DNA of 59,749 bases from Gemmatimonadota bacterium (GCA_028873815.1 JAPPNN010000037.1:1-59749); one strand, 5' to 3'. Numbered from the stretch's first letter, positions 45,920-55,637 are shown. A program made the numbers and translations. Notes: a model not told the origin generated them from the letters alone.

Positions 45920-48781
45920 ATTCGGCCAACACAATCTCGCTGCGCCGCGGCGCTCGCGCTTGCGGCCACGGCCTGGGTCTTCGCGTGCGATAATCCGCAG
46001 CCACCGGTGCTCTGCGGGTCGGTCCCCGAACAGACGATCACGGTGGGCGAGTCGGTCACGGTGACGCTGTGCTTCGACGATCCCAACGGGGAAATGCTCG
46101 TTCACACGGTCGTGAGTTCGGACCCCGCGGTGGCCACGGTGGTCGCGGCGGGCAGCACGGTGACGGTGACGGCGGTGTCGCCGGGCGTCGCAGTGGTGAC
46201 GATGATCGCCACCGACCCCACGGGGCTGAAGGCGCAGCAGAGCTTCCGGGTGGTGGTGCCGAACCGGCCGCCGACGACCGTGGGCACGATCGCCGATCGC
46301 GAGTTGATGGTCGGTGATTCGGCTACCCTCGACGTATCGGGGTGCTTCAGCGAGCCCGACGGGCAGGGACTCGGGTACGCGGTGGCGGTGTCGGACTCGA
46401 GCCGCCTGGCGGCCAGGGTGGAAGGCGCCGTATTGACCATCGTGGCAGTGGCGAAGGGCGACGTGGTGGTCACCGTCACGGCGGCGGATCCGGGCGGTCT
46501 CTCCGCCACCCAGAGCTTCGTTGTGACGGTTCCCAACCGGCCCCCGGTGCCGGTCGATTCGATCGCGGCACGGATCATCGAGGTCGACCAGGCCGACACG
46601 TTGGATGTCTCCCCCTTCTTCACGGATCCCGACGGGGACTCGCTCTCATACGCAGCCGCCGTGTCGGACAGCGCGTTGGTGTCGGCGGACGTGACGGGGA
46701 GTGCAGTGGTGGTAACGGCGCTCGCCAAGGGCGAAGTGGAGGTCACAGTGACCGCCACCGACGACGAGGGGCTGACGGCGGAGCAGCGTTTTGCGGTGAC
46801 CGTTCCGAACCGGCCGCCGCTGGTGTCCGACACAATGGCGGCTCGGACGCTCTTCAAGGACGAGGCCGACACGCTCGCTCTCACGCGGTTCTTCACCGAT
46901 CCCGACGGTGACGCGCTGACCTGGAGCGCCGAGGCGTCGGACAACGGCGTGGTCGCGCTGGATGTGTCGGCGGCGGCGGGCACCCTCGCAGTCACCGCCG
47001 TCGGGCAGGGTGAAGCGACGGTGACCGTGACCGCCACCGACCCGGAGGGTCTCGCCGTCGTGCAGAGCTTCGTGGTCACCGTGCCCAACCGCGCACCGAC
47101 CGTGGCCGAGGAGATCCCCGCGCAGACGGTCTACAAGGGCGAAACGGCGCCACTCGACCTGGGTCCGCACTTTAGCGACCCCGATGGCGACGCCCTTGCG
47201 TACACGGCCGAGACGACGGACAGCAACGTGGCCAGGGCCACAGTCACCGGCTCCACCCTGACCATCGAGGCCAATGCCCGAGGTGAGGCCACAATCACCG
47301 TCACCGCGACCGATTCCGGCGGTCTTTCGGCCACTCAGAACTTCACGGTCACGGTGCCCAACCGCGCACCGACCGTAACCACCCCGATCCCGGAACAGTC
47401 CATCCAGTCGGGGCAACCCGCCACGATCGACCTCTCCACCCACTTCGCCGACCCCGACGGAGACGTGCTGTCCTACACCGCAAGAGCAAGTTCGAGCGAC
47501 GTGGTCGACGTTACCGTACAAGGGACCACTGTCATTCTACGCGCGCGAGCGAAGGGAACGGCCCGCGTGAGCGTGACCGCCACCGATCCCGGCGGCCTCA
47601 CGGCCGAGCAGAGCTTCACCGTGAGCGTGGCCAATCGGGCCCCAACAGCGGTCGGGCGGCTCCCGGACCTCACCATCGTCAGGGACGAGAACCGGACGCT
47701 CCGGATCTCGGGCTACTTCTCCGATCCGGACGGGGACGTCCTCACCTACGCCGGGGCCACCGCCGATCCCGGGATCGCGCGCGCCTCCGTCTCGGGCGCC
47801 GCCGTAACGCTTACGGGCGTGACGGTCGGGGAGACCACGCTTACGCTGACGGCCACCGACCCCGAAGGTCTCACGGCCACGCAGACCTCGCGGCTCACCG
47901 TCATCGGCCGCGGCGGAGGCAGCGGCTTCAGCCTCACCATCGAGTACCTCTCCTCTGCCACGCGCGCCGTCAGGACCGCGATTGACCGCGCAGCAGCCCG
48001 CTGGGAGTCCATACTGTCCGCCACGGATTTTGCGGATGCGACCGCCAACTCGGCCTTCACGTGCACGCTCAGGGGAGTAAGCTACACCGTATCCGTCGGC
48101 ACATTCGTGGACGACATCGTGATTGCCGTGGGTGCAGGCGAAATCGATGGGTCGGAATCGCCGAGCGTTGCGGCGAGCGCCGGACTGTGCGCAACCCGTT
48201 CGGGAAGCAATACGCCGGCCATCGGAGTCATCGTCTTCGACAGCGCAGACCTCGACCAACTTGAGCGCCTTGGTCTTCTGACGACCGTGGCACTCCACGA
48301 GATCGGACATATACTCGGCATCGGCCAGACATCCAGTTGGTCGGGGCTGGTTCGGGGCACGTCCGACCCGCACTTCACCGGCACGCGCGCCGTCGCCGCC
48401 TTCGACGCAGCCGGAGGCAGAGGCTATTCAGGTGCCAAGGTGCCTGTTCAGAGTACAGACGACACCGGCCATTGGCGGGAATCGGTTCTGGGCCTTGAAC
48501 TCATGACGCCCAGCCTGCGGAGTGGGGCGACCAATCCACTGAGCGCGATCACCGTCCAGGCGCTGGCGGACATGGGATACAGCGTCAACGCATCCCTCGC
48601 GACCGGGTTCACGCTGGCCGCCGGAGACGCCGCCGACATCGCGGGTCCGGCCCCCACAATCTACCTGCACGGCGACTTCGTGGGCGGGCCGGTCGTGATG
48701 ATCGACGAGGACGGCAACGTTGTGCGGGTGATTCCGGACGCCGAGCAGCCGCCGGCCGATTCGGTCATGTCGGGTCGTTGA
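45920..48781 (+). CDS. Seven-repeat cadherin-like lipoprotein with zinc-metalloprotease domain, third ligand changed (HEIGHILGIGQ)
   Basis: The first standard start in frame is a GTG at 46007, but that would delete a convincing lipoprotein signal. Upstream in the same frame lies SRCAAALALAATAWVFACDN, matching the leader of the next paralog (WAVACVFACDNPQPP). The only plausible initiation codon for it is ATT at 45920, behind AGCAGG and seven bases after the previous stop. From there the product is 953 residues. Seven repeats of about 90 residues (PNRPP or PNRAP starts, DPDGD motifs) span about 35-650. A zincin domain follows, with HEIGHILGIGQ (codons 48296-48328) and the Met-turn LELMTPSL. The third zinc ligand, usually His, is Gln. 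Activity is therefore doubtful. Confidence 0.8.
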   Translation: MRPTQSRCAAALALAATAWVFACDNPQPPVLCGSVPEQTITVGESVTVTLCFDDPNGEMLVHTVVSSDPAVATVVAAGSTVTVTAVSPGVAVVTMIATDPTGLKAQQSFRVVVPNRPPTTVGTIADRELMVGDSATLDVSGCFSEPDGQGLGYAVAVSDSSRLAARVEGAVLTIVAVAKGDVVVTVTAADPGGLSATQSFVVTVPNRPPVPVDSIAARIIEVDQADTLDVSPFFTDPDGDSLSYAAAVSDSALVSADVTGSAVVVTALAKGEVEVTVTATDDEGLTAEQRFAVTVPNRPPLVSDTMAARTLFKDEADTLALTRFFTDPDGDALTWSAEASDNGVVALDVSAAAGTLAVTAVGQGEATVTVTATDPEGLAVVQSFVVTVPNRAPTVAEEIPAQTVYKGETAPLDLGPHFSDPDGDALAYTAETTDSNVARATVTGSTLTIEANARGEATITVTATDSGGLSATQNFTVTVPNRAPTVTTPIPEQSIQSGQPATIDLSTHFADPDGDVLSYTARASSSDVVDVTVQGTTVILRARAKGTARVSVTATDPGGLTAEQSFTVSVANRAPTAVGRLPDLTIVRDENRTLRISGYFSDPDGDVLTYAGATADPGIARASVSGAAVTLTGVTVGETTLTLTATDPEGLTATQTSRLTVIGRGGGSGFSLTIEYLSSATRAVRTAIDRAAARWESILSATDFADATANSAFTCTLRGVSYTVSVGTFVDDIVIAVGAGEIDGSESPSVAASAGLCATRSGSNTPAIGVIVFDSADLDQLERLGLLTTVALHEIGHILGIGQTSSWSGLVRGTSDPHFTGTRAVAAFDAAGGRGYSGAKVPVQSTDDTGHWRESVLGLELMTPSLRSGATNPLSAITVQALADMGYSVNASLATGFTLAAGDAADIAGPAPTIYLHGDFVGGPVVMIDEDGNVVRVIPDAEQPPADSVMSGR

Positions 48782-48788
48782 GGACGTC

Positions 48789-51700
48789 GTGTCCGAAACA
48801 CGGCCCCAACTTTGGGCAATGCCTCCCTGGACGTCACAACGAGCTCGCCGCGCGACAGCACTATCCCTTTGGGCTGTGGCGTGTGTCTTCGCGTGCGATA
48901 ACCCACAGCCGCCGGAGCTGTGCGGGTCGGTCCCCGAGCAGACGATCACCGTGGGCGAGTCGGTCACCGTGCCGATGTGCTTCGACGATCCCAACGGGGA
49001 ACTGCTCGATCACAAGGTCGTGAGTTCGGACCCCGCGGTGGCCACTGCGGTCGCGACCGGAAGCACCGTCACGGTCACAGCGGTCTCGCCGGGCGTCGCC
49101 CTCGTGACGATGATCGTAACCGATCCGACCGGGCTGAAGGCGCAGCAGAGCTTCCGGGTGGTCGTGCCGAACCGGCCGCCGACGGCCGTGGGGACGATAC
49201 CGGACCGCGAGTTGATGGTGGGCGACTCGGCCTCCCTCGACGTATCGGGGTACTTCAGCGAGCCCGACGGGCAGGGGCTCGGCTACGCGGTCGCGGTCTC
49301 GGATTCGAGCCGCCTGACGGCCACGGTGGAGGCGGCCGTGCTGACCGTCGTGGCGGTGGCCAAGGGGGATGTCGTGGTGACCGTGACGGCGACGGATCCG
49401 GGAGGTCTTGCGGCCATGCAGAGCTTTGTTGTGACGGTCCCCAATCGGCCCCCGGTAGGGGTCGATTCGATCGCCGCGCGGATCATCGAGGTCGATCGGG
49501 CGGACACGGTGGACGTGTCCCCGTTCTTCACGGATCCGGACGGCGATCCTCTCTCCTATGCGGCCGCCGTGTCGGACAGCGCGTTGGTGTCGACGGAGGT
49601 GACGGGGAGTGCCGTGGTCGTAACGGCGCTAACGAAGGGCGAAGCGGAGGTCACGGTGACCGCCACCGACGACGAGGGGCTGTCGGCGGAGCAGCGCTTT
49701 GCGGTGACCGTTCCGAACCGGCCCCCGGTCGTGGCCGACACGATCGCAGCACGAATGCTCTTCAGGAACCACGCCGACACCCTGGTGCTGGCACGGCATT
49801 TCACTGATTCCGATGGTGACGCGCTGGCGTACGCCGCCGTGGCATCGGACAGCGGGGTGGTGGCGTTGGCCGTGTCGGCCGCAGAGGGCACGCTCGTGAT
49901 CACCGCCGTCGGTCAGGGCGAGGCGCAGGTTACCGTGACCGCTACCGACCCGGAGGGTCTGGCTGTCGTGCAGAGCTTCCTGGTAACCGTCCCCAACCGG
50001 GAGCCGGTCATCGAGGACGAAATCCCCGCGCAGACGCTCCACAAGCGGGAGACCGTGCCACTGGACCTGAGCCCGCACTTCAGCGACCCTGACGGCGACA
50101 TGCTCACGTATGCCGTCGAGACAACCGACGGCGATGTGGTCACGGCCGAAGTCGCAGGAGTCACGCTTGTGATGAAGACCGGGACGGACGGAGAAGCCAT
50201 CCTCACGGTGACCGCCATCGATCCCGGCGGCCTGTCGGCACATCAGAGCTTCTCTGTCACGGTGCTCAACCAGGCGCCCGAAGTGACCACTCCGTTACCG
50301 GACCAGACCATCGGGCTGGGCACACCCGGCACGGTCGACCTGTCGTTGCACTTCGCCGATCCGGACGGCGACGCCCTGGTGTACACTGCCGTGTCCTCCG
50401 ACCGCGTGGTCAGGGTATCGGTGCGCGAGAGCACACTCACGCTGCGCGCGCGGGCCAAGGGCCGCGCCGAAGTAACGGTGACTGCGACAGATCCCGACGA
50501 CCTGAGTGCTGAGCAGAGGTTCACCGTAGTCGTGGCCAACCAGGCGCCGGTCACGGTCGGGAGGTTCCCGGAACTCACCATCACCAGGGACGAGAACCTG
50601 ACCCTCCCGATCTCGAGGCTTTTCTCCGATCCGGACCGGGACCCGCTCAAGTACTCCGGAAGTACGGCCGATTTCAGGATTGCCCGCGCCTCGGTGTCGG
50701 GTGCCGCAGTAACGCTGACGGGCGTGTCGGCCGGGCAGACGACGCTGACGCTGACGGCCACGGACCCGGACGGTCTCACGGCCACCCAGACGTCGAAGCT
50801 CAACGTCGTCGGCAAGGGCGGAGGGACGCCGACCACGGTCAGAACGATCCAGGATCAGACCATCAGCCAAGGCATCGAGCGCAGCCTGAACGCGTCCGAC
50901 TACTTCCGCGATCCCAACGGCGATCCGCTTCGGTATCGCGCCAGGACGGCCAACAGGGCGGTTGCCGCGGTTTCCGTGTCGGGAGTCCGAATGACGGTGC
51001 GGGGCGTGGCGACCGGCGAAACCGCGTTGACGGTTACGGCTACTGATCCCAATGGCCTTTCGGCGACCCAGACCGCGCGGATCATCATTGTCCTCCCGCG
51101 ATCCGGCCCAGTGGCCGCCGGCTCGATTCCTGACCAGACGGTCGCGCGGGGACGGACGAGTTCGCTGTACCCGAATCTCCATTTCCAGGATCCTGACGGG
51201 GGCAGTCTCGACTTTCGGGCGACGTCCTCCAATACGCAGGTCGTCACCGTCACGGTCTCGGGCGAAGTGGTCCGGCTGACCGGAGTAGCGACGGGTCAGG
51301 CCACAGTGACCATTACGGCAACGGACTCCGACGGCCTGTCGACCACGCAGACGGCGCGGGTCAACGTGGGCCAGTCCGGCCAGGGTCCGATGGCGGTGAG
51401 TTCGGTGGCGGACGCTTCACTGGATGCCGGTGAGCGACTGACTCTCAGGATTGACTCCTACTTCAGACACCCTGGCGGCGATCCCCTGGCCTACTTGGCG
51501 GGAAGCTCCGACACCGAGGTCGTCACGGCAGCTACAAGCGGTAGCACATTGAGGGTCACGGCCCACGGCGGGGGCGCGGCCGTGATCACCATTGTGGCCA
51601 CCGATCCCGGCGGCAGGTCGGCCACCCAGCGCTTTACCGTCACGGTCACGGACCGGGGCGGTGGGGGCGGTAGCGGGTTCGACATCAGCATCCTGTACCA

Positions 51701-52565
51701 CTCCTCCGCAACGGCAGCCGTGAAGGCCGCGATCGAAGGTGCGGTTTCGAGTTGGCAAGCCATCCTGTCCGCCACGGATTTCGCGGACGTGACCGCGGAT
51801 TCCGGCTTCACATGCACCCTGAGGGGAGTCAGTTTCTCCGTGCCTGGCGGGACAGGCGTGGACGACATCCTGATTGCCGTGGGCGTCGGCGCAATCGACG
51901 GGTCCAGTTCCGAAAGCGTTGTGGCAAACGCCTCGGTCTGCGCGATTCGCACAGGAAATCGTACGCCCGCTATCGGCGTCATCGTATTCGACGGCGCCGA
52001 CCTCGACAGACTTGAAAGTGTTGATCTTCTGGGGTCCGTGGCGATCCACGAGATCGGACATATCCTCGGTATTGGCCACACGTCAAGCTGGTCAGGGCTG
52101 ATTCAGGGCACTGGAGGCGCCGATCCGGACCCCCACTTCGCTGGAGCGCTCGCCACTGCCGCTTTCAACGACGCCGGGGGCAGCGGCTACCAGGGTGCCA
52201 AGGTCCCCGTTCACAGCAGCAGCGACACCAGCCATTGGCGGGAGTCGGTCCTGGGTCTGGAGGTCATGACGCCCAGCCTGCGCGGTGGTGTGACCAATCC
52301 ACTGAGCGCGATCACCATCCAGGCGCTGGCCGACATGGGGTACACCGTAGATGCGTCCCTTGCGGACCCGTTCGCGCTGGCTTCGGCCGCAGCCGCCGAC
52401 ATCATCGGACCGGAGCACACGATCGACCTGCATGGGGACTTCGTGCGTGGCCCCGTCAAGGTGATCGATCGGGACGGCAACGTCGTTCGCGTGATTCCGG
52501 GCGACCCACGGCTGCCTGACGCACAGCGACCACCCGGACGGACCGACCGGCGCGGCAGGCGGTAA
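48789..52565 (+). CDS. Ten-repeat cadherin-like lipoprotein with intact zinc-metalloprotease domain
   Basis: A protein of 1258 residues. The GTG start has GAGGA five bases upstream; an ATG at 48819 is an alternative. The lipoprotein signal ends LWAVACVFAC, with Cys36 as anchor. Ten cadherin-like repeats (about 38-955) carry DPDGD-type calcium motifs. Repeats 1-7 match those of the preceding gene, while repeats 8-10 (starts GGTPTTVRTI, RSGPVAAGSI, GQGPMAVSSV) are extra. After a Gly-rich hinge the zincin domain contains HEIGHILGIGHTSSW, the complete HExxHxxGxxH motif, and the Met-turn LEVMTPSL. This metzincin-like layout resembles leishmanolysin-type peptidases. It is probably a surface-anchored protease that reaches out on a calcium-stiffened stalk. 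Confidence 0.87.
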   Translation: MSETRPQLWAMPPWTSQRARRATALSLWAVACVFACDNPQPPELCGSVPEQTITVGESVTVPMCFDDPNGELLDHKVVSSDPAVATAVATGSTVTVTAVSPGVALVTMIVTDPTGLKAQQSFRVVVPNRPPTAVGTIPDRELMVGDSASLDVSGYFSEPDGQGLGYAVAVSDSSRLTATVEAAVLTVVAVAKGDVVVTVTATDPGGLAAMQSFVVTVPNRPPVGVDSIAARIIEVDRADTVDVSPFFTDPDGDPLSYAAAVSDSALVSTEVTGSAVVVTALTKGEAEVTVTATDDEGLSAEQRFAVTVPNRPPVVADTIAARMLFRNHADTLVLARHFTDSDGDALAYAAVASDSGVVALAVSAAEGTLVITAVGQGEAQVTVTATDPEGLAVVQSFLVTVPNREPVIEDEIPAQTLHKRETVPLDLSPHFSDPDGDMLTYAVETTDGDVVTAEVAGVTLVMKTGTDGEAILTVTAIDPGGLSAHQSFSVTVLNQAPEVTTPLPDQTIGLGTPGTVDLSLHFADPDGDALVYTAVSSDRVVRVSVRESTLTLRARAKGRAEVTVTATDPDDLSAEQRFTVVVANQAPVTVGRFPELTITRDENLTLPISRLFSDPDRDPLKYSGSTADFRIARASVSGAAVTLTGVSAGQTTLTLTATDPDGLTATQTSKLNVVGKGGGTPTTVRTIQDQTISQGIERSLNASDYFRDPNGDPLRYRARTANRAVAAVSVSGVRMTVRGVATGETALTVTATDPNGLSATQTARIIIVLPRSGPVAAGSIPDQTVARGRTSSLYPNLHFQDPDGGSLDFRATSSNTQVVTVTVSGEVVRLTGVATGQATVTITATDSDGLSTTQTARVNVGQSGQGPMAVSSVADASLDAGERLTLRIDSYFRHPGGDPLAYLAGSSDTEVVTAATSGSTLRVTAHGGGAAVITIVATDPGGRSATQRFTVTVTDRGGGGGSGFDISILYHSSATAAVKAAIEGAVSSWQAILSATDFADVTADSGFTCTLRGVSFSVPGGTGVDDILIAVGVGAIDGSSSESVVANASVCAIRTGNRTPAIGVIVFDGADLDRLESVDLLGSVAIHEIGHILGIGHTSSWSGLIQGTGGADPDPHFAGALATAAFNDAGGSGYQGAKVPVHSSSDTSHWRESVLGLEVMTPSLRGGVTNPLSAITIQALADMGYTVDASLADPFALASAAAADIIGPEHTIDLHGDFVRGPVKVIDRDGNVVRVIPGDPRLPDAQRPPGRTDRRGRR

Positions 52566-52569
52566 CCTG

Positions 52570-53991
52570 ATGCCGCGCCCCTTCCGCTTCTCCGTTCCCC
52601 ACCCGCTGGTCCTGCTCACCGCCTGCGTCATCCTGGCGGCGATCGCCAGTCACATGCTCCCGGCCGGCGAATACGAGCGGCGGGACGACGAGGCAACCGG
52701 ACGCAGCGTCGTCGTCGCGGGCACCTATCACGAGGTCGAACCGAGCCCGGTCGGCCTCTTCGACGCTATCGTGGCGCTCCCGCGCGGGATGGCCGACGCC
52801 GCCGAGGTCATCTTCCTGGTCTTCCTCATCGGCGGCGCGTTCACAGTCGTGGACGAGACCGGGGCGCTCAAGCGCGGCGTCACCTCGCTGATCCGGTCGC
52901 TGCGTGGCCGGGACCTGCTGGTGATCCCGATCGTGTCGCTGTTTTTCGCGACGGGCGGCGTTGTCGAGAACATGCAGGAAGAGATCATCCCGCTGATCCC
53001 GGTGCTCCTCATCCTCACCCGCAGGCTCGGCTTCAAGCCGACGGCGGCCGTCGCGATGAGCGCGGGGGCCGCGTTCGTCGGGTCGGCCTTCAGTCCCATC
53101 AACCCCTTCCAGGTGGCAATCGCCCAACAGCTGGCGGAGTTGCCGCTGATGTCCGGCGCCGCCTTCCGGATCGTCTTCCTGGCGATCGCGCTGACCTTCT
53201 GGATCGGGATGACGATGCGCTACGCGCGGCGGACCCGGGGGGCGGTGGAGGGCATGGACGCAGGGGGCGGGCAAGCCGCGGACGCAAAGGACGAGACGGC
53301 CGCGGACGGGCCCACGGGAGCCCAGGCAACCGGTGACCCCGCCGAAGGCGTGCGCCCCGCCGACCTGGCCATCTTCACGCTCGTGCTCGGCACCTTCGCG
53401 ATCGTAGTCGTCGGCATGATGTTCTGGCACTGGGGATTCAACGAACTCTCGGCCGCCTTCTTCATCATGGGCGTGATCGTGGGCCTGCTGTCGGGGATGA
53501 AGATCGGCGGCACCGCCGAGGCCTACGTGCGCGGCTTCCGCAGCATGGCCTACGCCGGTCTGCTGATCGGATTCGCCCGCGCCATCTACGTCGTGCTGCA
53601 GGACGGACGCGTCGTCGACACGATCGTGCACGCCATGTTCACGCCGCTCGAAGGCCTGCCCGTACTCGCCTCCAGCTTCGGCATGGTGGCCGCACAGACC
53701 GCCATCCACGTGCCCGTGCCGAGCGTCAGCGGGCAGGCCGTGCTCACCATGCCGCTCCTGGTCCCGCTCTCGGACCTGCTGGGCATGTCGCGCCAGGTCA
53801 CCGTGCTGGCATACCAGTACGGCGCGGGGCTGTGCGAACTGCTCACGCCCACCAACGGCGCGCTGATGGCGATCCTCGCGTCAGCCGGGATCCGGTACGA
53901 GGACTGGATCCGGCACGTGCTGCCGCTCTACCTGGGGCTCGTCGCGCTCGGGCTGGCCGCGATCGCGCTGGCACTGGCGACCGGGCTTTAG
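52570..53991 (+). CDS. DcuC/YfcC-family inner-membrane carrier
   Basis: A protein of 473 residues, highly hydrophobic, with about 11-12 predicted membrane segments. The family opening (SVPHPLVLLTACVILAAIAS, then MLPAGEYERRDD) matches the YfcC/C4-dicarboxylate anaerobic carrier group (PF03606). Two inverted halves carry hairpin regions (TGGVVENMQEEIIPLIPVLL and ASSFGMVAAQTAIHVPVPSV), and GLCELLTPTNGALMAILA matches the ligand-binding segment. A charged Ala/Gly-rich cytoplasmic loop of about 40 residues lies between the halves. Relatives carry dicarboxylates or basic amino acids. Its place after secreted peptidases suggests uptake of amino acids or short peptides; this is inferred. It starts four bases after the protease gene. 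Confidence 0.87.
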   Translation: MPRPFRFSVPHPLVLLTACVILAAIASHMLPAGEYERRDDEATGRSVVVAGTYHEVEPSPVGLFDAIVALPRGMADAAEVIFLVFLIGGAFTVVDETGALKRGVTSLIRSLRGRDLLVIPIVSLFFATGGVVENMQEEIIPLIPVLLILTRRLGFKPTAAVAMSAGAAFVGSAFSPINPFQVAIAQQLAELPLMSGAAFRIVFLAIALTFWIGMTMRYARRTRGAVEGMDAGGGQAADAKDETAADGPTGAQATGDPAEGVRPADLAIFTLVLGTFAIVVVGMMFWHWGFNELSAAFFIMGVIVGLLSGMKIGGTAEAYVRGFRSMAYAGLLIGFARAIYVVLQDGRVVDTIVHAMFTPLEGLPVLASSFGMVAAQTAIHVPVPSVSGQAVLTMPLLVPLSDLLGMSRQVTVLAYQYGAGLCELLTPTNGALMAILASAGIRYEDWIRHVLPLYLGLVALGLAAIALALATGL

Positions 53992-54003
53992 GCCCCTACC
54001 GGC

Positions 54004-55626
54004 TTACCGGCTCGAACTCCCGCTCCCGCCCGCGGCCTGCTCCTCCACGAAGCCCCGCGCCTCATCGAGCCCGGCGATGCCGTCACGACCCTCCCACAGC
54101 ACGGCCACCTTCGAGTAGTTCTCGAGCGCCACCATGGTGTTGCCCATCGCCGCGTTGGCGCGGGCAAGTCCCAGCAGCGAGCGCGGCCGGCCGGCCATGC
54201 GCATCAGCGAGGTTTCGAACATCTCGGCCGCGGCCTCGGGGCGGTCCAGCTCGAGCAGCAGCTCCCCGTACAGCTCGTGCACGGGCTTGACCGGGTTGGC
54301 CGAACCGCGCGGCGGCGACATGGCCTCGACCGTCTCCACGGCCTTGTCCATGAAGTCGGTCGCCATGTCGGCGTGGCCCATGCCCTGGTGCAGCAGCGCG
54401 CTCACCTGCATGTGCATGACATGGTCGTAGCCGGTGCCGTCGGACTCCTCGGCCAGCGCCTTCTCGGCAGCCGCCACGGTCTCCTGGTCACCGGTGCGGG
54501 CCGCGCTGAGCGCGGTAGCGAGCAACTCGTTCGTGCGCATCCCATCGGTCACGGGGCGCACATCCCACTCCTCCGTCTCGACCGTGTACCGGGACTTCAG
54601 GAGCGGCACGGCACCCTGCGCCCGCGCCGTACCGGCCGCACCTCGCGCACCACCGACCTCGAACCCCTCGTGCTCGACCATCGACTCGATGCGCTCGATC
54701 CACAGCCGCGCCTTCTCGTAGTCGCCGCGCTGCAGATCGCCGTACTGTCCCCAGTCCAGAGAGTGCACCGCGTCGCCCAGCGCATCGCCCGGCTCCCAGA
54801 GTTCGACCGCGACATCGTAGGCCGACTGGTTGTGACCCGAGACCAGGTCCCACATGCCGTGCTGGATGAAGATGTGCGTGGGCATGTGGCGGGCGTGCGA
54901 CACCGCGGGTGCGATGCCGGCAAACGCGTAGGCCGCTTCCAGCGCCAGCGGGGCGTTGATGGGATGGTCGAAGGAGTGGATCGTGTAGTGGGCCGCGCCG
55001 GGGTGGACCGGGTTGTCGTTCAGCAGCTTGAGCGCGATCGTGCCGGCGCGGATGTTGTAGCGCTCGGTCACGTTACCGTTCAGGCGGTTGACGCCCAGCA
55101 GCGACAGCGCGTAGAAGGCCGCGATCTCGGGATCGTCCGGATAGGCCTCGTGCAGGTCGCCCATCGCTTCCATGTACTCGAAGCGGCGCTTGGTGTGGTC
55201 GCCGTCCCCCCACAGGATCTCGACCGCGCGCATGAGCCCCTTCTCGCGCTCGGTAGGCGCCTTGGCGATGCGTTCCTCGGGTGTCGGCGCAAGTCGCTCC
55301 AGCGCCTTCCGCGGCTCGGTCGGGTCCATGTTGGTGACCAGCGGATGGTTGTAGGCGAGCGATTCGCCCCAGTAGGCCAGCGCGAAGTCGGGATCGATCG
55401 CCTGGGCCGCGTGGAACTGCTCGCGCGCCTGCTTCCAGCCGAAGCTGTGCAGGATCGCGACGCCGCGCAGGAAGTGGTTCTGCGCCTCGCCGGTCGCCGA
55501 GGTGGGGAAGTCGATGACGCCGACTTCGTCGAACTGAGCCTGGGCTCCCGGCGGGGCGGCCAGGGCAGCCAGGACAAGGGCAGCGGCGGCGGCCGCACAG
55601 CGAACGGTCGTGCTCGATCTCTTCAT
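54004..55626 (-). CDS. Secreted tetratricopeptide-repeat protein
   Basis: A protein of 540 residues. The ATG at 55626 is preceded by GAGGA at good spacing; ATGs at 55635 and 55641 are also in frame, the latter overlapping the upstream stop. The signal peptide is long and Ala-rich (AAAAAALVLAALAAPPGAQAQ). TPR-like helical pairs run through the protein: RGVAILHSFGWKQAREQFHA, AFYALSLLGVNRLNGNVTER, the conserved MPTHIFIQHGMWDLV, and MFETSLMRMAGRPRSLLGLA near the C-terminus. The His-containing motifs HPGAAHYTIHSFDHP and SHARHMPTHIF are shared with a recognisable bacterial TPR family and might bind metal. It is the last gene of the M14 operon; no enzymatic role is assigned. Confidence 0.83.
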   Translation of the reverse strand: MKRSSTTVRCAAAAAALVLAALAAPPGAQAQFDEVGVIDFPTSATGEAQNHFLRGVAILHSFGWKQAREQFHAAQAIDPDFALAYWGESLAYNHPLVTNMDPTEPRKALERLAPTPEERIAKAPTEREKGLMRAVEILWGDGDHTKRRFEYMEAMGDLHEAYPDDPEIAAFYALSLLGVNRLNGNVTERYNIRAGTIALKLLNDNPVHPGAAHYTIHSFDHPINAPLALEAAYAFAGIAPAVSHARHMPTHIFIQHGMWDLVSGHNQSAYDVAVELWEPGDALGDAVHSLDWGQYGDLQRGDYEKARLWIERIESMVEHEGFEVGGARGAAGTARAQGAVPLLKSRYTVETEEWDVRPVTDGMRTNELLATALSAARTGDQETVAAAEKALAEESDGTGYDHVMHMQVSALLHQGMGHADMATDFMDKAVETVEAMSPPRGSANPVKPVHELYGELLLELDRPEAAAEMFETSLMRMAGRPRSLLGLARANAAMGNTMVALENYSKVAVLWEGRDGIAGLDEARGFVEEQAAGGSGSSSR

Positions 55627-55637
55627 GTCGATCATCC

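Noticed and set aside
46007..46009. GTG at 46007 as the true start of the seven-repeat metalloprotease
   Set aside because: It would remove a lipoprotein signal and the DNPQPP segment that are conserved in the adjacent paralog. Kept only as a fallback if ATT initiation is disproved.
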